DNA of 64,000 nt, from NCBI GenBank assembly GCA_033220425.1, contig CM065647.1:2852001-2916000 (forward strand), written 5' to 3'. A model generated the notes under the pieces. The model made no database searches. It had not been told where the DNA came from and was given only the letters and a program-made list of their open reading frames with translations. This DNA comes from Lepraria neglecta. Lineage: Eukaryota; Ascomycota; Lecanoromycetes; Lecanorales; Stereocaulaceae. This document shows, in pieces, positions 43,210 through 55,914 of this stretch. Both the position numbers and the translations under genes were made by a program. Every line of letters begins with the position of its first letter. Within the stretch, counting starts at the first letter, position 1.

Positions 43210-45639
43210 ATGTCTACATATACCAATGGGTCCGGATCCGTTGAGCATAAAATCATCGAGAATGCAGAGTCCATAGGCCGCGACATCCGGAATCATATGC
43301 TTTTTGAGGTCTCAACGGAGGCAGCCAATCGAGGCAAGAGAAATGAAGCCTGCTCATAGGTAGATTATAGCTAACACTGTTCTAGTCGGAGGCATCTATT
43401 CTGTGATCAAATCCAAAGCCCCTGTAACCACCGCAGAATATGGCGATCGGTACACGCTCATCGGGCCTCTGAACCGCGCTTCCGTAAGTAACGATCATGT
43501 TTCCCAAAACAAATCTAGGCTGACTGCCCAATCCTAGGCCGCTGTTGAAGTCGAACCACTCATTCCCACGAACCCAGAACTCGCAGCAACAATCGAAAGT
43601 ATGAAAGTTAGGGGCATTGGGCTCGTCTATGGGAGATGGCTGATTGAGGGCGCACCTCGGATCTTGCTCATCGATACCAAAACCGGCTATCGTTGGTTGG
43701 ACGAGTGGAAATCAGACCTATGGAACTCTGCTGGGATCCCTTCGCCACCGGGAGACGACGAGACGAACGAAGCGGTAGTGTTTGGGTACCTTGTCGCTTG
43801 GTTCCTTGGCGAGGTATGAATCTGGAATTGGACACCAAAGAAGAGGATGCGAGCTGACGGTGCTATAGTTTGTGTCGCATGAGAGGAAAAGAGCAATTAT
43901 TGCACACTTCCACGAATGGCTCGCTGGAGTGGCTCTACCATTGACCAAGAAGCGAAGGATAGACGTGACAACCATTTTCACAACACACGCTACACTCCTG
44001 GGAAGATACCTATGCGCTGGGTCCGTTGACTTCTACAACAACCTCCAATATTTTGATGTCGACGCCGAGGCCGGCAAGCGCGGCATATACCACAGATATT
44101 GCATCGAAAGAGCTGCAGCACACGCAGCCGACGTCTTCACCACTGTCTCTCACATCACGGCCTACGAAAGCGAACACTTATTGAAACGAAAGCCGGATGG
44201 TGTACTACCCAATGGTTTGAATGTCAAGAAATTCTCCGCCATGCACGAGTTCCAAAATCTACATGAGCAGTCAAAACAGAAGATCCATGATTTCGTGCGA
44301 GGACACTTCTATGGCCACAACGACTTCGAACCAGAGAACACTCTATACTTCTTCACGGCTGGTCGATACGAGTACAGGAACAAAGGAGTGGACATGTTCA
44401 TTGAATCTCTAGCGCGACTGAACCACAGACTGAAAAGCGAAGGATCAAAAATGACTGTAGTTGCATTCATCATTATGCCAGCGCAAACGACATCGTTGAC
44501 AGTGGAAGCGCTGAAGGGACAGGCCGTCATCAAGTCACTTCACGACACTGTGCAGATCATCGAAAGAGAAGTGGGAAAGCGACTTTTTGAGCGAGCTTTA
44601 CATTGGCACGAGGGAGACGACTTACCCGAACACAAAGACCTTTTGAGCAGCTCCGACAGGGTCATGCTTCGGAGACGGCTCTTTGCTATGAAGCGCAACA
44701 TGTTACCTCCAGTGGTAACACACAACATGGCCAATGACGCAGAAGATCCAATCCTAAACCAAATACGTCGAGTTCAATTATTCAATCACCCATCGGATCG
44801 TGTCAAGGTCATCTTCCATCCCGAATTCCTCAACTCTGCTAATCCCGTCCTGCCCCTGGACTACGACGACTTTGTTCGCGGCACACACATGGGCGTCTTC
44901 CCGTCATATTACGAACCTTGGGGCTACACACCGGCAGAGTGCACAGTTATGGGCGTTCCCAGCATCACTACCAATCTATCTGGCTTTGGTTGCTACATGG
45001 AAGAGCTCATAGAGAACGCTTCAGACTACGGCATATGTATCGTGGATCGTCGAACGAAAGGCGTAGATGACTCTGTCAATGAGCTCACGCGCTTCATGTT
45101 TGACTTCGCATCCAAGAGCAGAAGGCAACGGATCAACCAGCGTAATAGGACGGAGCGTCTTAGCGATCTCTTGGACTGGAAGAGAATGGGGATGGAATAC
45201 GTGAAGGCTAGGCAGTTGGCTCTTCGCAGAGGTAAGAAAAGACTGTGGCTGGCTCTTTTTAGAGGTATTAATTTGTCGTGCAGCATATCCTACCTCCTTC
45301 GACGATGACTACGATGAAGCTGGCATTTTCGATGCAATTGAGCCTAAACTTGCGCGTCCTCTATCCGTTCCCGGATCGCCTAGAAGTCGCTCTGGTATGA
45401 TGACACCAGGCGACTTTGCTTCGTTGCAAGAAGGTCGTGAAGGTCTGAGCACAGAGGACTATATTGCGTGGAAGCTGCCGTAAGTATCAACTCAATCTAG
45501 TGCCAGAGGCTTTGCTAATCTCACCTTCAGTGAGGAAGAAGATCCAGATGACTACGCGTTCCCACTGACACTCCGATCCCCAAAAAAGGCTACGCCGATG
45601 GGATCTCCCTTGCCCGGAACGGTGAACGGTATCTCTTGA
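43210..45639 (+). CDS. GSY1: glycogen synthase (GT3)
   Basis: Six exons (43210-43333, 43386-43483, 43538-43813, 43869-45231, 45284-45479, 45531-45639) encode 721 aa. The first intron has a GC donor (GCAAGA...CTAG); using it restores the invariant [18 protein letters not shown]. The catalytic region [20 protein letters not shown] carries the family's two glutamates. The arginine-rich regulatory helix [20 protein letters not shown] is the glucose-6-phosphate sensor known from yeast Gsy2. The tail [14 protein letters not shown] and later MMTPGDF resemble the phosphorylated Ser/Thr cluster that inhibits the enzyme. It extends glycogen from UDP-glucose in the cytosol. Confidence 0.96.
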
Positions 45640-46258
45640 GGAAGCTGGAAACGACTGTTGACCCTCCCCGGCCTCATTGTATAGTGCATGTCCTGTCTTT
45701 TGGATTCTAACTCTCTCTTCCTCTGCTTCACTGGCGGTAAGAGGTCTGCATCCTTGTAAGATATGCATGAAGCTTGCTTAACCTGTCAAATATTAAGCTT
45801 CTCCTTCTCTAATTTGCTATTGTCCCAATATGTTACAAGCTACTATTGCAACAAATGCATTCTCGGTGAAGGCTATACACCCGCCCAAGCGCATAATCGT
45901 AAACATCACACAGTATCTGCCTGCTTTCTACAATGGCCAGTCATGCCCACCGTTCTCCTTGTCATTTCCATATTAATTGTGGTATTCGTCCCAAGATTCT
46001 TCGTTGGACAGGACATTGACATTCAGTCCTTCCATTAATTTCCTGCAATTAGAAAGTCCGGAATGGCATCTAGCAAGATACATAAACCCAACGCCGCACT
46101 CCCAACTCCTCTCATCTACCAAGTCATACTCAAGCATCATCCACAGATCCCAAAGCGCATCAACTCCAGCAACAGCGGCAGCAGCAGCACTCCACAGTCA
46201 CCAACAACATTGCTCTATTCGAACCCAGCTCATCTCCAAGCAGACGAGGTCTTACACC
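45640..46258. other. intergenic
   Basis: GSY1 3' end and the promoter of the next gene. The frame that continues upstream from 46259 has Ala/Ser-rich low-complexity sequence without a preferred start. Confidence 0.45.
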
Positions 46259-47745
46259 ATGTCTCAGACAAATTTCTCGGACCGGACGCATATCTTCGGA
46301 AAGGCCCCGACCAATTCCCTCCGAGAACGTCTCAGGCAACTTATTCATCGAGCAGCCATACTTCCAATCCGCTTTCTGAGTCACGTTCTTCGACCGGATC
46401 GTAAAAGGGTTTCCGCGATTCTTTTCGAGGGCTCCTCAGACGAGCCATTTTGCATGAATCCACCCTCGCCCGCCTCGACCAGCTCCGTGCAGATCGAATT
46501 TAGTCCCCCCATTACCGTACGCAACCCGACATTGGCTGATACTCCCATTGCTTCTGCCGTCATTTCGCCATCGCGGTTCATTCACTCACGCTTGCTCGGC
46601 TCGCCCATCTCCATGCAGATGGACTTTGGTCCACTCCACCCTACCGTACGTAATCGTACCTCGCGTGACCTTTCTCTTGCTACGACCACCACTCCGTCGT
46701 CAAGCTTGCCGCCAGTAGCTAATCCCATCTTTCAAGAAATTTCAAGCGCTTTCAATGCTTCTATGCTCGAGACTAGTCGTGATCTTCGCGATACGGGGGA
46801 AGCTCTTACTCTGCAAGGATGTGATGACTCCGGGAGTTTCCTGCCAGGTGCGTCGGTCCAGTCGACCTCTACTGCTGATAATGTGTTGCACGCAGGACGA
46901 AGCCGCTAGAGGGCCGGAACGAACCAGTTACCGAATAGTAGAGCTGATCATGCAGATGCTGCCCAGGCAGAGAGGTCAAGTCGCGGTTGGCAAAACACGG
47001 GCCAATCGTTTGGTCCCCTGACAGCTCAGGAGTTTCCAAAGCCTATATCTCACAGTGGACCTGGCTCTCGCTTTCCTGACAGACCTGACCTTCGCCATGC
47101 TTCAGCTTATGCCGCTGGGTCACAAGCTGAAGATCCTTCTGAGCCTCACATTCCTGCTCAGAATATACAACGACAGCCCGAGCTGTCCACTGTCGAGGAT
47201 TCTTCAGCAGCCCCCGAGACTGCTGAGTCATTGGGTATGGATACTGTCGAAGATGTAGCTGAGTACTTTAGCCACCTCGACGTCCTTACCAATTTCGACC
47301 GCTGGGGCAAAAATGCCAAAGAGAGACGGCGACCCCTTGAAACTCCCAGTCAAGAACTTCCTAATCAGATTTCACGCCAAGCCCAGTCTTCGGATACCTC
47401 GGAGATAATGCCGTCTAGCCTTCAAGTCGGCACAGAATCGGGCTTCTCTGAAGCTTCGCCTACCTTCGAGCAGGAGAAGGGTCAGAGCTCTTTCTTCAAG
47501 GCACGGAAGCAGCTGCTAGCCTTGCACCAACAACTCCGCCTCTGGAATCCAGTCCTCCATCTATCGGCAACCTGCTTTTCGAGTCAGATCCTGATGATGG
47601 TTTGGCAGGTATTGTACGGAAATATGGTGCGAAGAGACTAAGTGGAGAAGTCAGAGCGACTATCAGTCATTTGGAACGGATTACAGAATTTGAGCCGTTC
47701 TCTGATGGATTTAAAGGTGGGCAATGGTTTAATGTGAAAGGTTAA
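46259..47745 (+). CDS. hypothetical, mostly disordered protein (gene model uncertain)
   Basis: The ATG at 46259 opens a Ser/Thr/Pro-rich frame with a basic amphipathic patch (LRERLRQLIHRAAILPIRFL). A TAG at 46907 lies inside a likely 108-nt intron (46848-46955, GTGCGT...GCAG), which keeps the frame. Downstream coding is acidic, including VEDVAEYFSHLDVLTNFDRW. Near 47480-47520 the protein-like reading moves to another frame (EAAASLAPTTPPLES, then IVRKYGAKRLSGEVRA) and ends at 47743-47745 with WFNVKG. I could not find an intron for this switch, so it is either a frameshift or an unrecognised splice. No domain recognised. Confidence 0.45.
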
Positions 47746-48211
47746 ACTTGGACTATAAAATTGGCCAGGTAGGATATTTTTGTGTAGGTGGGTTGTGTTT
47801 CATATAAAGCGTGCTTCATATACAGCAACAGCCTCGTGTCCTACATAGCGGTGCGTTTTGTCTAGAATTAATTCTACATAGATCTAATACAAACTTGATG
47901 TTCTGTTTCAGCGAGGTCTGCCTTCATCCTCAGACCAGAAATTTCAGGCGCCAAACGACAGGCATCGGGTTCTGAACCGATATCGGTAACATGTTACACG
48001 AAAATGCGGGTCTTTTTCATCATCCCGTTCAACATTGCGCTGGCCCCATCATCACACCCCAGCGCCATCACCATAACACAGCCTACAGCAACCCTCAACC
48101 TTTGTTTACCTCAACCCAAAACAGAACATCCCTTCTTCAACTCCAACCACACCTCACCAATATGTCCCCTACATTCTCACACACCTCCACAACTACCCCA
48201 CAACCTTTATC
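47746..48211. other. intergenic
   Basis: A C/A-rich stretch at 48045-48200 biases all frames; no gene is supported. Confidence 0.45.
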
Positions 48212-48593
48212 ATGACATCCACGCCCAACTCTCCTCGCGTCGCGCTCCTCCGCGCCAAGCTCACCCTCGTAATCGGCGACAGCGACATAAACCCAGCCTA
48301 CCACGAGATCAAAGCCACGCGGCCCAATGCCCTCGACGAACCTTGTTCCAATGACATGAGTGGGCCGATGAAGCATGTTGGTACGCACAGCTGCCACCAT
48401 CCTCACTCTTTACCTCATGTTTCTAACCCTGAAACTTGTAGTTCTCAACAAAACTTTCGCAATGTCCGGAGTCGATTCCGCAGACCTCGCGTGGCGCATC
48501 TCTCATGCTCAGCCTATTGATTGCGGTGAGAATATCAAGCTTTGGTGTAAGGTCAACTCCGTCATTTCAACCGAAATAGAATTTTCATATTAA
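48212..48593 (+). CDS. possible small two-exon gene or 5' part of the following kinase relic
   Basis: ATG at 48212 opens MTSTPNSPRVALLRAKLTLV and reads to MKHV. A GTACGC...TGTAG intron (48380-48440) joins to LNKTFAMSGVDSADLAWRIS and then a GTGAGA donor near 48524. Protein-like but short; I recognise no domain. It may be the original N-terminus of the decayed gene starting at 48639. Confidence 0.3.
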
Positions 48594-48638
48594 CTTGGCT
48601 TAGTGAACGACGTTATCATGCGTGACATAATGCGGTAG

Positions 48639-51600
48639 ATGGGCACTGACTTGAGCCATGATCTCGCATGGACTCAATTCCCTACTGTGAGTCCCAATTT
48701 CTTCTGGATGATTGGGTGGGTGAATGAGATCATGGGTAAGACTAAAGAAAAGAAAGATCGATTCAAGGACGTTCTAGAGAATATTCACCTAGATCGTGTT
48801 GCACATTTCGCTTCCACCGTTCGGCGTCAGGGTCATGCATCGACAGCGCTCGGTGTAAGTGTACTCCAAACGAATACCTACACGTAGAAAAGAGTGAAGA
48901 CTGACTTGAGAGCTGCAGGCTTCATCTAAAAAAGGTGTTGGCCACAGAATGTGAAGTTGAGTCTCAAGCTCTTTGTGGTTCATTCCACATCCTTTTTCGC
49001 ATCCGATTCGCAGATGAAACTCGATGGATCCTCAAAGTCCCAGCCACTGGTCACAAAGATAAATGGGACCTCCAGTCTGCACAAGGCTTGCGCTCCGAGG
49101 CTCTCACTATGCGCCTCATCAAACGCAAAACGATCATACCCGTACCAGAAGTCTACACTTTCGAATCTTCCATCAACAACACCATTGGGTGCCCTTTCAT
49201 TCTAATGCAGTACATCGAGGGTAAACCGCTTTTCCGCGGCTGGTTTGGGACCCCAGAAAAGGAGCGTGAAGCCTTCCGGAAGACAGCATTGAAGGACATC
49301 GTCCAAGCCATGGTCCAACTCGCCAAGCTCATTCGATCGAGGTGGTTCCCTTGTCTTTGACTCTAGAGGCGATGTAGTCGACATTGGCCCCTCGAGGATT
49401 ATGGACTGGCCTGCGATATACAAAGACAAAGTTTGCCGGCATCGAGGCATCGCCCCACTTCCGTGAGCGAGAGCCGATGGATGATCCAAAGGACTTTCTA
49501 CTTTTCCTGGCTGATAGAAGCGGCGAGACTTCGAACCGGAGCAAGCACGAGCAAGGGCTCGACAAGCTCTTGCGCATGATGATTGGCTGGCTTACTGACG
49601 AAGACGGAGAGAGTCACAAATTTGTCCTTAGCCATCCTGACTTTGATATATAGAACATCCTAGTCTCCGATGATGGCTCTCTATGTGCTATCATCGACTG
49701 GGATTGAGTTGTAGCCGTGCCTCGACGCGTCGGATGCCAGAAGTATCCTATCTGGTTGACTGAAGATGTGGACCCTTTCGCGGAGTGTCCGCCTGAAGAG
49801 AGATCCCCTTTAGCGCTTCGGCGCTATCGGAAGATTTATGCTCACTCCATAGAATCCTATCTCAAAACACTAGGGGCTGCGCGTCCGGCTTCGGACAATG
49901 CAACCCAGGCTTTGACACGGGGATCACTGCTGGCTGGGAGATTGGAGCATGCAGCGAAGGCTGCGGAGTTCACGGTCCGAAGGCTGGGATGACAATGCTG
50001 TTGATGCTTTCCTTGCTTCTAGGAAGAGCTGCGAGAGTGGAAATGCCAATTCTGGCCCGGCCGGATCGAATGGGACTGGAGCAACGGAGACTGCGGCCCC
50101 AGCAGGACGACCTGTTCGCGCTATGCGCGATGCTGGTCGTCCCAGACTGGCAAACCCCGCCCCTAGAGTAGAAGCATTGTCGGATGTAAAGCCAGCACAG
50201 ACAGGCCAAGTCGCCCTTCCTCTACCTCCTCAAGGTGTCCAGTCCCAAACACCCGTCCCTCAGCTGGAACCTTCAACGGAGGCAACGCCAGCGCAGACAA
50301 AGCGTTCCATCGGTCCTTTGCCCAACAATCATGTCCCATCCGAAAAGCCTGTCTCGGAGACGAAAATTGCGACGGACGCGTCACTAGTGGTGACGAAGCG
50401 ATTCGTTTCTCCCTCTCGTTCTTCCACTACTGCAAAGCGTACTCCCGAAACGAAGCCTTCAACGGAGGCAACGCCAACACAGAAAAAGCGATCGATCCCT
50501 CCTTTGGCCAACAACCATGTCCCATCTGAAGACCTTGTCTCCGATAAAAGACCTGCAACGGACGCATTGCCAGTGCAAACAAAGCAAGTAGTCTTTCCCA
50601 CTCGTCCTCCACCTTCGAAAAAGCCTACCCCTCAACCAGAGCCTTCCACGAACGAAAAGCCGGGAAAGATAAAGGGAATCGCTCATCCTCTGCTAAGCCC
50701 ATGTTCCCGATCTCGAACGCCTTCCCTTGTGTTGGAGCCTTTGGCAGACGCAACGCAAGTGCAGATTGAGAGCTTCACGGCTTTGTCAGCGCAAAGGACC
50801 TCTGGAGGCGAGGACAAGCAACTTCAACTTTCCACTGAGTGTGATGACATAGTAAAGGCAGCAGTCATTGATGAGGTTACCCGGGAGATTGCCACCACGT
50901 CGACCATGGCACCCTGCAAGTGTGGAGTAGCTCGACTATGTAGCTGGACCGGCAAAAAGATTCGACGAACTACAAAATTTCTGCATCGCGGCAAGCCAGC
51001 TGGTAGTGGTAAGAAGAACCATGGAGATGTTCGAGCAACCTCGAACGAGGAAGAAGCTGTTGCGAAGGCATCCAGTAAAGTGAGAGTTGCGCAATGCGTG
51101 TGTCTAACAAGTGCAAATATGCCTAGAGGTATGAGCAAGATGCTGCACACGAACAAGAAGGAGAACTCAAGAAGAAGGGAGAGATCAGGAATGAGGAGGG
51201 GTTGAAGAAGGAGGAAGAGATAAAGAAATGCAAACTGCCCCCTGATTTGGCAAAGAACTGTATAACTTCGGACCGGGAGGCGTACCTACGCCGCTGCGGA
51301 GTTGAAACTCGGGACTTTCTCTACCATCCTTCGCAGCTACGAGCCAGACCACACTCGGAGATATCTCTTCTCAAGGTGCCATCTGGAAACCGAAACGCAA
51401 ATGCTAGACAACACATCAACAAATCACGACCTGATGATCCAGAGAACAAATCCCAAGATTTCAGACAGCCTCAAGTGAGCGGCTTGGAGAATGGCGACCT
51501 CGATTCCACTGATGCCAAGGATGTCGTTGTTAACATTTCGAGACCCGCAGAGGTGACGAGCAATGATCTTGTCGCAACGCCGAGGCCGGAGGAGAAGGCA

Positions 51601-52442
51601 TCGACGCCCTAACTGGCTCTGGATGACAGGGATCAGATACAGCCCAAAGCCGGGGAAACAGAGACTTCAGAGCGAAATACTCCCACCGCCAAGGCAGCTG
51701 CTTCGGACTGTGGAGAAAAAAAGTCCAGGAGCCAGGATACTGATACCTCAGAAGAAACGAGCGTTCATATCGAAAAGGAAGCTTTTACGCCTCTTATTAA
51801 CGATGAGGGCAAGGTGTGTGGAGTCAAGATGCCATGCAACTGTGACCCAAAGAAAACCTCAGCCCATTTGCGCCAAGTGTCGATATCATCCAGCAGCAAC
51901 AATACTGGAAGCACTGAGATACTGGCGAGCTCTTCTTCATGAATCATGTCGGCCTCAAGCTCGCTTGCTCGAGTGTCCTTCAAGGGGCACAAGCTTGTTA
52001 CGGACAAATCTTTGATGGTCCCAAGATTTGGGAGAAGGTTAAAGTAGCTAAGCTACTGGCCAAGTGCCGAGCTAATAGGAAGTGGTGGAGCAAGCAGAAG
52101 GGACAGGATAAGGTGAATGGAGAAGCTCAGATGGAGGTGCAAGGAAAGAAGGATTATGAATGTGATGAGAAGGAGGTAGAGAAAGAGAGAGCAAGCGCCG
52201 CATTCATGAAGGAGAACGGTGCTCAAGACCCAGCGAAGGGTCAGCGCGGGCGTGAGCAAGATGACGATGGCCAAGATGGCGAAGAGAAGGCAGCTGGCGA
52301 GAAGGCATCTGAGTATGTATTCGTTGATCGCGGTGGCTTCGTGCTAGAGGAAGTTGCTAGGGCGGCATATAACGGTCCTCTCCATGAGAAGCGTCTGCGA
52401 CGACTGAAGGTGGGCTTCCTCAAGCTTCTCGATGGAGCTTGA
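48639..52442 (+). pseudogene. large decayed gene: aminoglycoside-phosphotransferase (APH)-like kinase with long disordered C-terminal part
   Basis: Kinase-like blocks appear in order: RIRFADETRWILKVPATG, ILMQYIEGKPL, SLVFDSRGDVVDIGPSR, LSHPDFDI-stop-NILVSDDG (the catalytic HxDxxxxN loop) and AIIDWD (the metal-binding loop). About 700 codons of disordered Pro/Thr/Lys-rich sequence follow, including two diverged copies of a KRSI-PPL/GPL-NNHVPSE segment. The end, YVFVDRGGFVLEEVARAAY followed by a basic helix, resembles the tail of fungal APH-family proteins. Lesions include a run of six A at 48928-48933 one base too long, a two-base loss near 49332, TAG at 49651, TGA at 49705, a frame change near 49985, and stops near 51205, 51610 and 51940. 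It looks dead as one gene; parts could persist as shorter ones. Confidence 0.6.
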
Positions 52443-54052
52443 TGATTGTGACAGTGATTGTGATTTGGCGACGGGTTCTTTTGTGTGATTTCATGTTTCC
52501 ATTGCAATCTTGGTAAAAAGTGCCTGCGCATGGGAACGAAACAGACTTCAGGCGATGATACAGACGTATAGGCGTTTCTCTGGGTTATTTTTCGAGGGTC
52601 GATTTCATATCATATTTCTTAGGCTTGATCTTATATCATGTTCAAGGAGCCTTCTCGTTCCTGAAAAGCAGCATCACAAACCCAAAAACACCCAAGAACA
52701 GACTACCAAAAATTAGCCCAAAACAAACCATACGCAAAGGATATTGTCCCAACACAAACGCTATTCCAACAAGAAAAACCAAACATCAACGCCGCCGCCT
52801 AACCACCGCAGTCGCACCAGACACAAGATTCGAATTACGGCTGATTACACGCCGTATATGGTTGGCATTCTTGACTGACATTAGCCTCTAGTCTGTATCT
52901 CTACGGAGGTCCCTTCACCTCAAGAGTATGATAGCTCAATATCCAGCTCCAGTGGTACTGAAACCGAGAGCCCAGGATCGCTCTTCTCCTAAGTCGGAGT
53001 CTACAATCGGCGTTGCGCGGGGCCAACCCGCCGGCACGTATGGTGAAAAATGCGTTAAACTACCATGACATGAGTTAGTAGCTTAATTATTTCAACACAT
53101 GGGACTTGAGTACTCATCTATTGTTTCAAATATGGAACGGTTATATGACGTTTTAGCTTCATTCAACATATTCATCATGAATTGATTCCTATCTCGTATG
53201 TGTATATGGCTTGCTTCATCTCGTTGCCTTCCGCATCCTGGATCATTACCAAAGGCTACGGGGGGCGAACAGGTTTGATGTTAGCTCATTTGAGCACGTT
53301 GATGTACTAGCTTCAACCTGTTAGTTCTCTAGATCATGAAATATATATAGTAAAATAATAGTCATATGGCTTGTTCGTGACTGAGCATCAACAATTAAAC
53401 ATTAGACTTACGATGAAAACATTGAAAGCTCCTTCCGCAGGAGGAGCAAGACCCGGAAGACCAAAGAAAAGGTTGACATTGCTGCGGTGTACCCGCGTAT
53501 CGCTGGTGGCTATCGCCCCTGCCGTTCTCGTCATGGTGCCAATCCACTCCACGCGCGCGACGGTGTCCATTATGATGGCTTTAATCTAATATTTATTGTG
53601 AGGATCATATGCCGTTCCTCCATCTAGTGCTAAACCTGTACTTACGGACGAAGCTTGCTGATGAATATGCTACTGCAGTGAGCAAGTCAATTCACTGTCT
53701 CCAATTTGATCGTGGATATTCTTACTTTGCGGTGCGAAAGAGGAAGGAAGCGAAGTCTAAACAGAGGCAGCTACTCACAGTATGGGTTTATGGTAGGTTG
53801 GAGCGTAGGAATGAACGCGGCCGTTGAAAACAACAAGCCAAGAAGTCGCGCCAAATGACTCATCGGTACCGAACTTTCGGGACAATCGAATATTGCTCTT
53901 TCTTCACATCCATCTGAAGACTTTCGTAAATACCATCCTCCCGGCATCTCTCTCAGCACATCTTCTGTCGTCCTCAAGACCCTTGCAGACCTAGCAATCA
54001 GAAAGCACCACGACCACTCCACCACAACCGTATCCATCACCGACTTTCTAAC
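52443..54052. other. AT-rich stretch without a supportable gene
   Basis: A 60-codon frame near 53400-53590 (DENIESSFRRRSKTRKTKEK, then AAVYPRIAGGYRPCRSRHGA) looks more protein-like than its surroundings but has no start and is closed upstream by a TAG. The rest is AT-rich and uninformative. Confidence 0.45.
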
Positions 54053-54553
54053 ATGTCTGCTTCTCAAGCTAACAACCATAGTGCTCGAAGCCATCAGACA
54101 ACCTCCTCCCTATCCTCTTGCTCCTCCAAACAAACGCAATTAAGAGCGAAGCACCAACCCAACCACCCTCCTCTCCCTCAGCACAACAACCACAAACCCA
54201 CAGACCGAACCTCAACAGTCATAGGCTCGCGAATCGAGAAGAAGCGAACAAAAAAATGCAAACACCCCGCGAACAAAATCCCAGATAAAAAAATGGTTAC
54301 ACCTACTGGGGAGATGATCGTGGTATACATCAATAACCGGCTTGGAAGAAGAGAAGCAATACCTTGTTTTCCTACGGATACGATTGGTGACTTCAAAAAG
54401 GTGGCTGCGCTATACTTGGGTACGAAAGCAGAAGCAATAATGCTGAAGAGGCAAGGGCAGCGGCCGCTGAAGGACACGTTGACGCTGGAGGACTACGAGA
54501 TCGGGAATATGTCGAGTTTGGATCTTGAGACTGATACCACTGCAGACTCATAG
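54053..54553 (+). CDS. Hub1/UBL5-like ubiquitin-fold protein with long basic N-terminal extension
   Basis: A single frame of 166 codons. The last 75 or so residues are a Hub1 domain: IVVYINNRLGRREAIPCFPT, DTIGDFKKVAALYLGTKAE, IMLKRQGQRPLKDTLTLEDY and SSLDLE. The Asp equivalent to yeast Hub1 D22 (in PTDTIGD), which contacts HIND motifs of spliceosome proteins such as Snu66, is kept. As in Hub1, there is no C-terminal Gly-Gly. The first 90 residues are Ser/Gln/His/Lys-rich and disordered, unlike the ordinary Hub1 of about 75-100 aa, and there is no intron in this frame. It may be a diverged paralogue rather than the housekeeping gene. Confidence 0.7.
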   Translation: MSASQANNHSARSHQTTSSLSSCSSKQTQLRAKHQPNHPPLPQHNNHKPTDRTSTVIGSRIEKKRTKKCKHPANKIPDKKMVTPTGEMIVVYINNRLGRREAIPCFPTDTIGDFKKVAALYLGTKAEAIMLKRQGQRPLKDTLTLEDYEIGNMSSLDLETDTTADS

Positions 54554-55417
54554 TTTCAGGAGCCCAGGCTAGGCCAGATTGATGACATATTATGAAATGT
54601 TTTCAGGATTTTCCAGGATCTTTTGTGTGCAATCTTCCTGTGAGGCGGGTGCGGCGAGTGAGACGGGTAGCAATTCTGGGACTTGGCTAAGCGAATGTAT
54701 ACTATAAACGAATCAAACCTTTTACCCTTTCACCTAATAGCTTTTCTAATATAAAGCTTTTTCCTTTAACTATACCCTAGTCATGTGTATGATATGAGTA
54801 TACCTCACGTCTTTGTTGGGTAGTGTTGTCGCTTGTGGTAGGTAAGGAAGGGTGGCGAACCTAACTGAGGTTGATTGGTTGCTTCATTTTACCTGACTAG
54901 GACGTACCATGACATCAATGAGCGTCTTATGCCTATAACACGCCTTCCTTTCCGAGCTCCTCGACAGCATTAATGCTCGGCCTTAGACTCTAGTATACTC
55001 CTTAGCTAGTAGTGCTTGGTCTCTAGAGTCAGAATGAAACAGCTTCAAATGATTTACATTTGGAAAAGGCTGGGTCTTCATACGTATACATCAGAGTGAG
55101 TGCTAGTGTCAAGATTTCAGCCGCACAGGGCTGCTAGCAAGATTTTCTTTTGCTGAAATTGACCGCATCATCAACAACCTTGTCACCATCGACCACTTTA
55201 CCCACCCAAATTACCCAGGCTTTTACGTTCACACTTCGAGAAATCAATATAAGGCCTAAGGAGTATAAGCAGGCAAGGAGGACGAGGCCTTTAAGACAGC
55301 CAGGATTGGAGGTCGAAAGCGTTAGATGCCAACGGCCATGTCCACATCCCTGGATGACCTGTCATCGGGACGACGGGGGAGGCGCTTTAGGACGAACGCT
55401 TAGAGCACTTTCATAAG
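54554..55417. other. noncoding or eroded coding DNA
   Basis: AT-rich part 54640-55000, then short frames. A frame ending in DERLEHFHKM just before 55418 is in phase with the next feature but interrupted by a TAG near 55390. Confidence 0.4.
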
Positions 55418-55726
55418 ATGCAAGATAATGTGGTTGACTTCCTTGTACAGATATCGAGCGTGTATGATGGGGTGATGGACGAGAGAGAGAAATTGATGGG
55501 AAATGAGGGCGAAACATCTGGACAAGGCCGTGGACAAAGTTCCAGAGGAGACTTTAGGAGGGAACTGAGGAATTCTCGGGAGGAAAGTCGTAGGGGGGGG
55601 GCGCAGGGACTATCAATATTCGATCTTGCTCTTGGTCTCGAGAAAGTAACCGCCGAGATTGACCATGAGGAGTATCTCAAGGGACTTACCGATGTGTTCG
55701 ATGGAATGAAGAAGACGACTGAGTGA
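55418..55726 (+). CDS. hypothetical open frame, 102 codons
   Basis: MQDNVVDFLVQISSVYDGVM is followed by a charged helix, a Gly/Arg/Ser-rich linker (GQGRGQSSRGDFRRELRNSR) and an acidic helical end. The phase continues upstream past a TAG, so this may be the tail of a longer broken gene. The seven-to-eight-G run near 55596 is a possible slippage site. No family recognised. Confidence 0.35.
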   Translation: MQDNVVDFLVQISSVYDGVMDEREKLMGNEGETSGQGRGQSSRGDFRRELRNSREESRRGGAQGLSIFDLALGLEKVTAEIDHEEYLKGLTDVFDGMKKTTE

Positions 55727-55914
55727 CTACCCGACTGGGTACTGCATTGATGTTCCTTGCGCCATTCGTATACTGGTTCAATATGAAATATGGAGAAAGT
55801 TGCAAATACTGTCCCTGTAATCTTACTCTGTCGTACATATTTGTTGGATATGCGTACTTTTGTAAAGAAAGGAAAAAGGCTATGACAGACTGATGGAAAT
55901 CCGCAGGCAACTCG

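Noticed and set aside
50163-50686. Minus-strand frames with apparent Trp/Arg repeats
   Set aside because: Antisense of the repeated disordered part of the APH-like relic.
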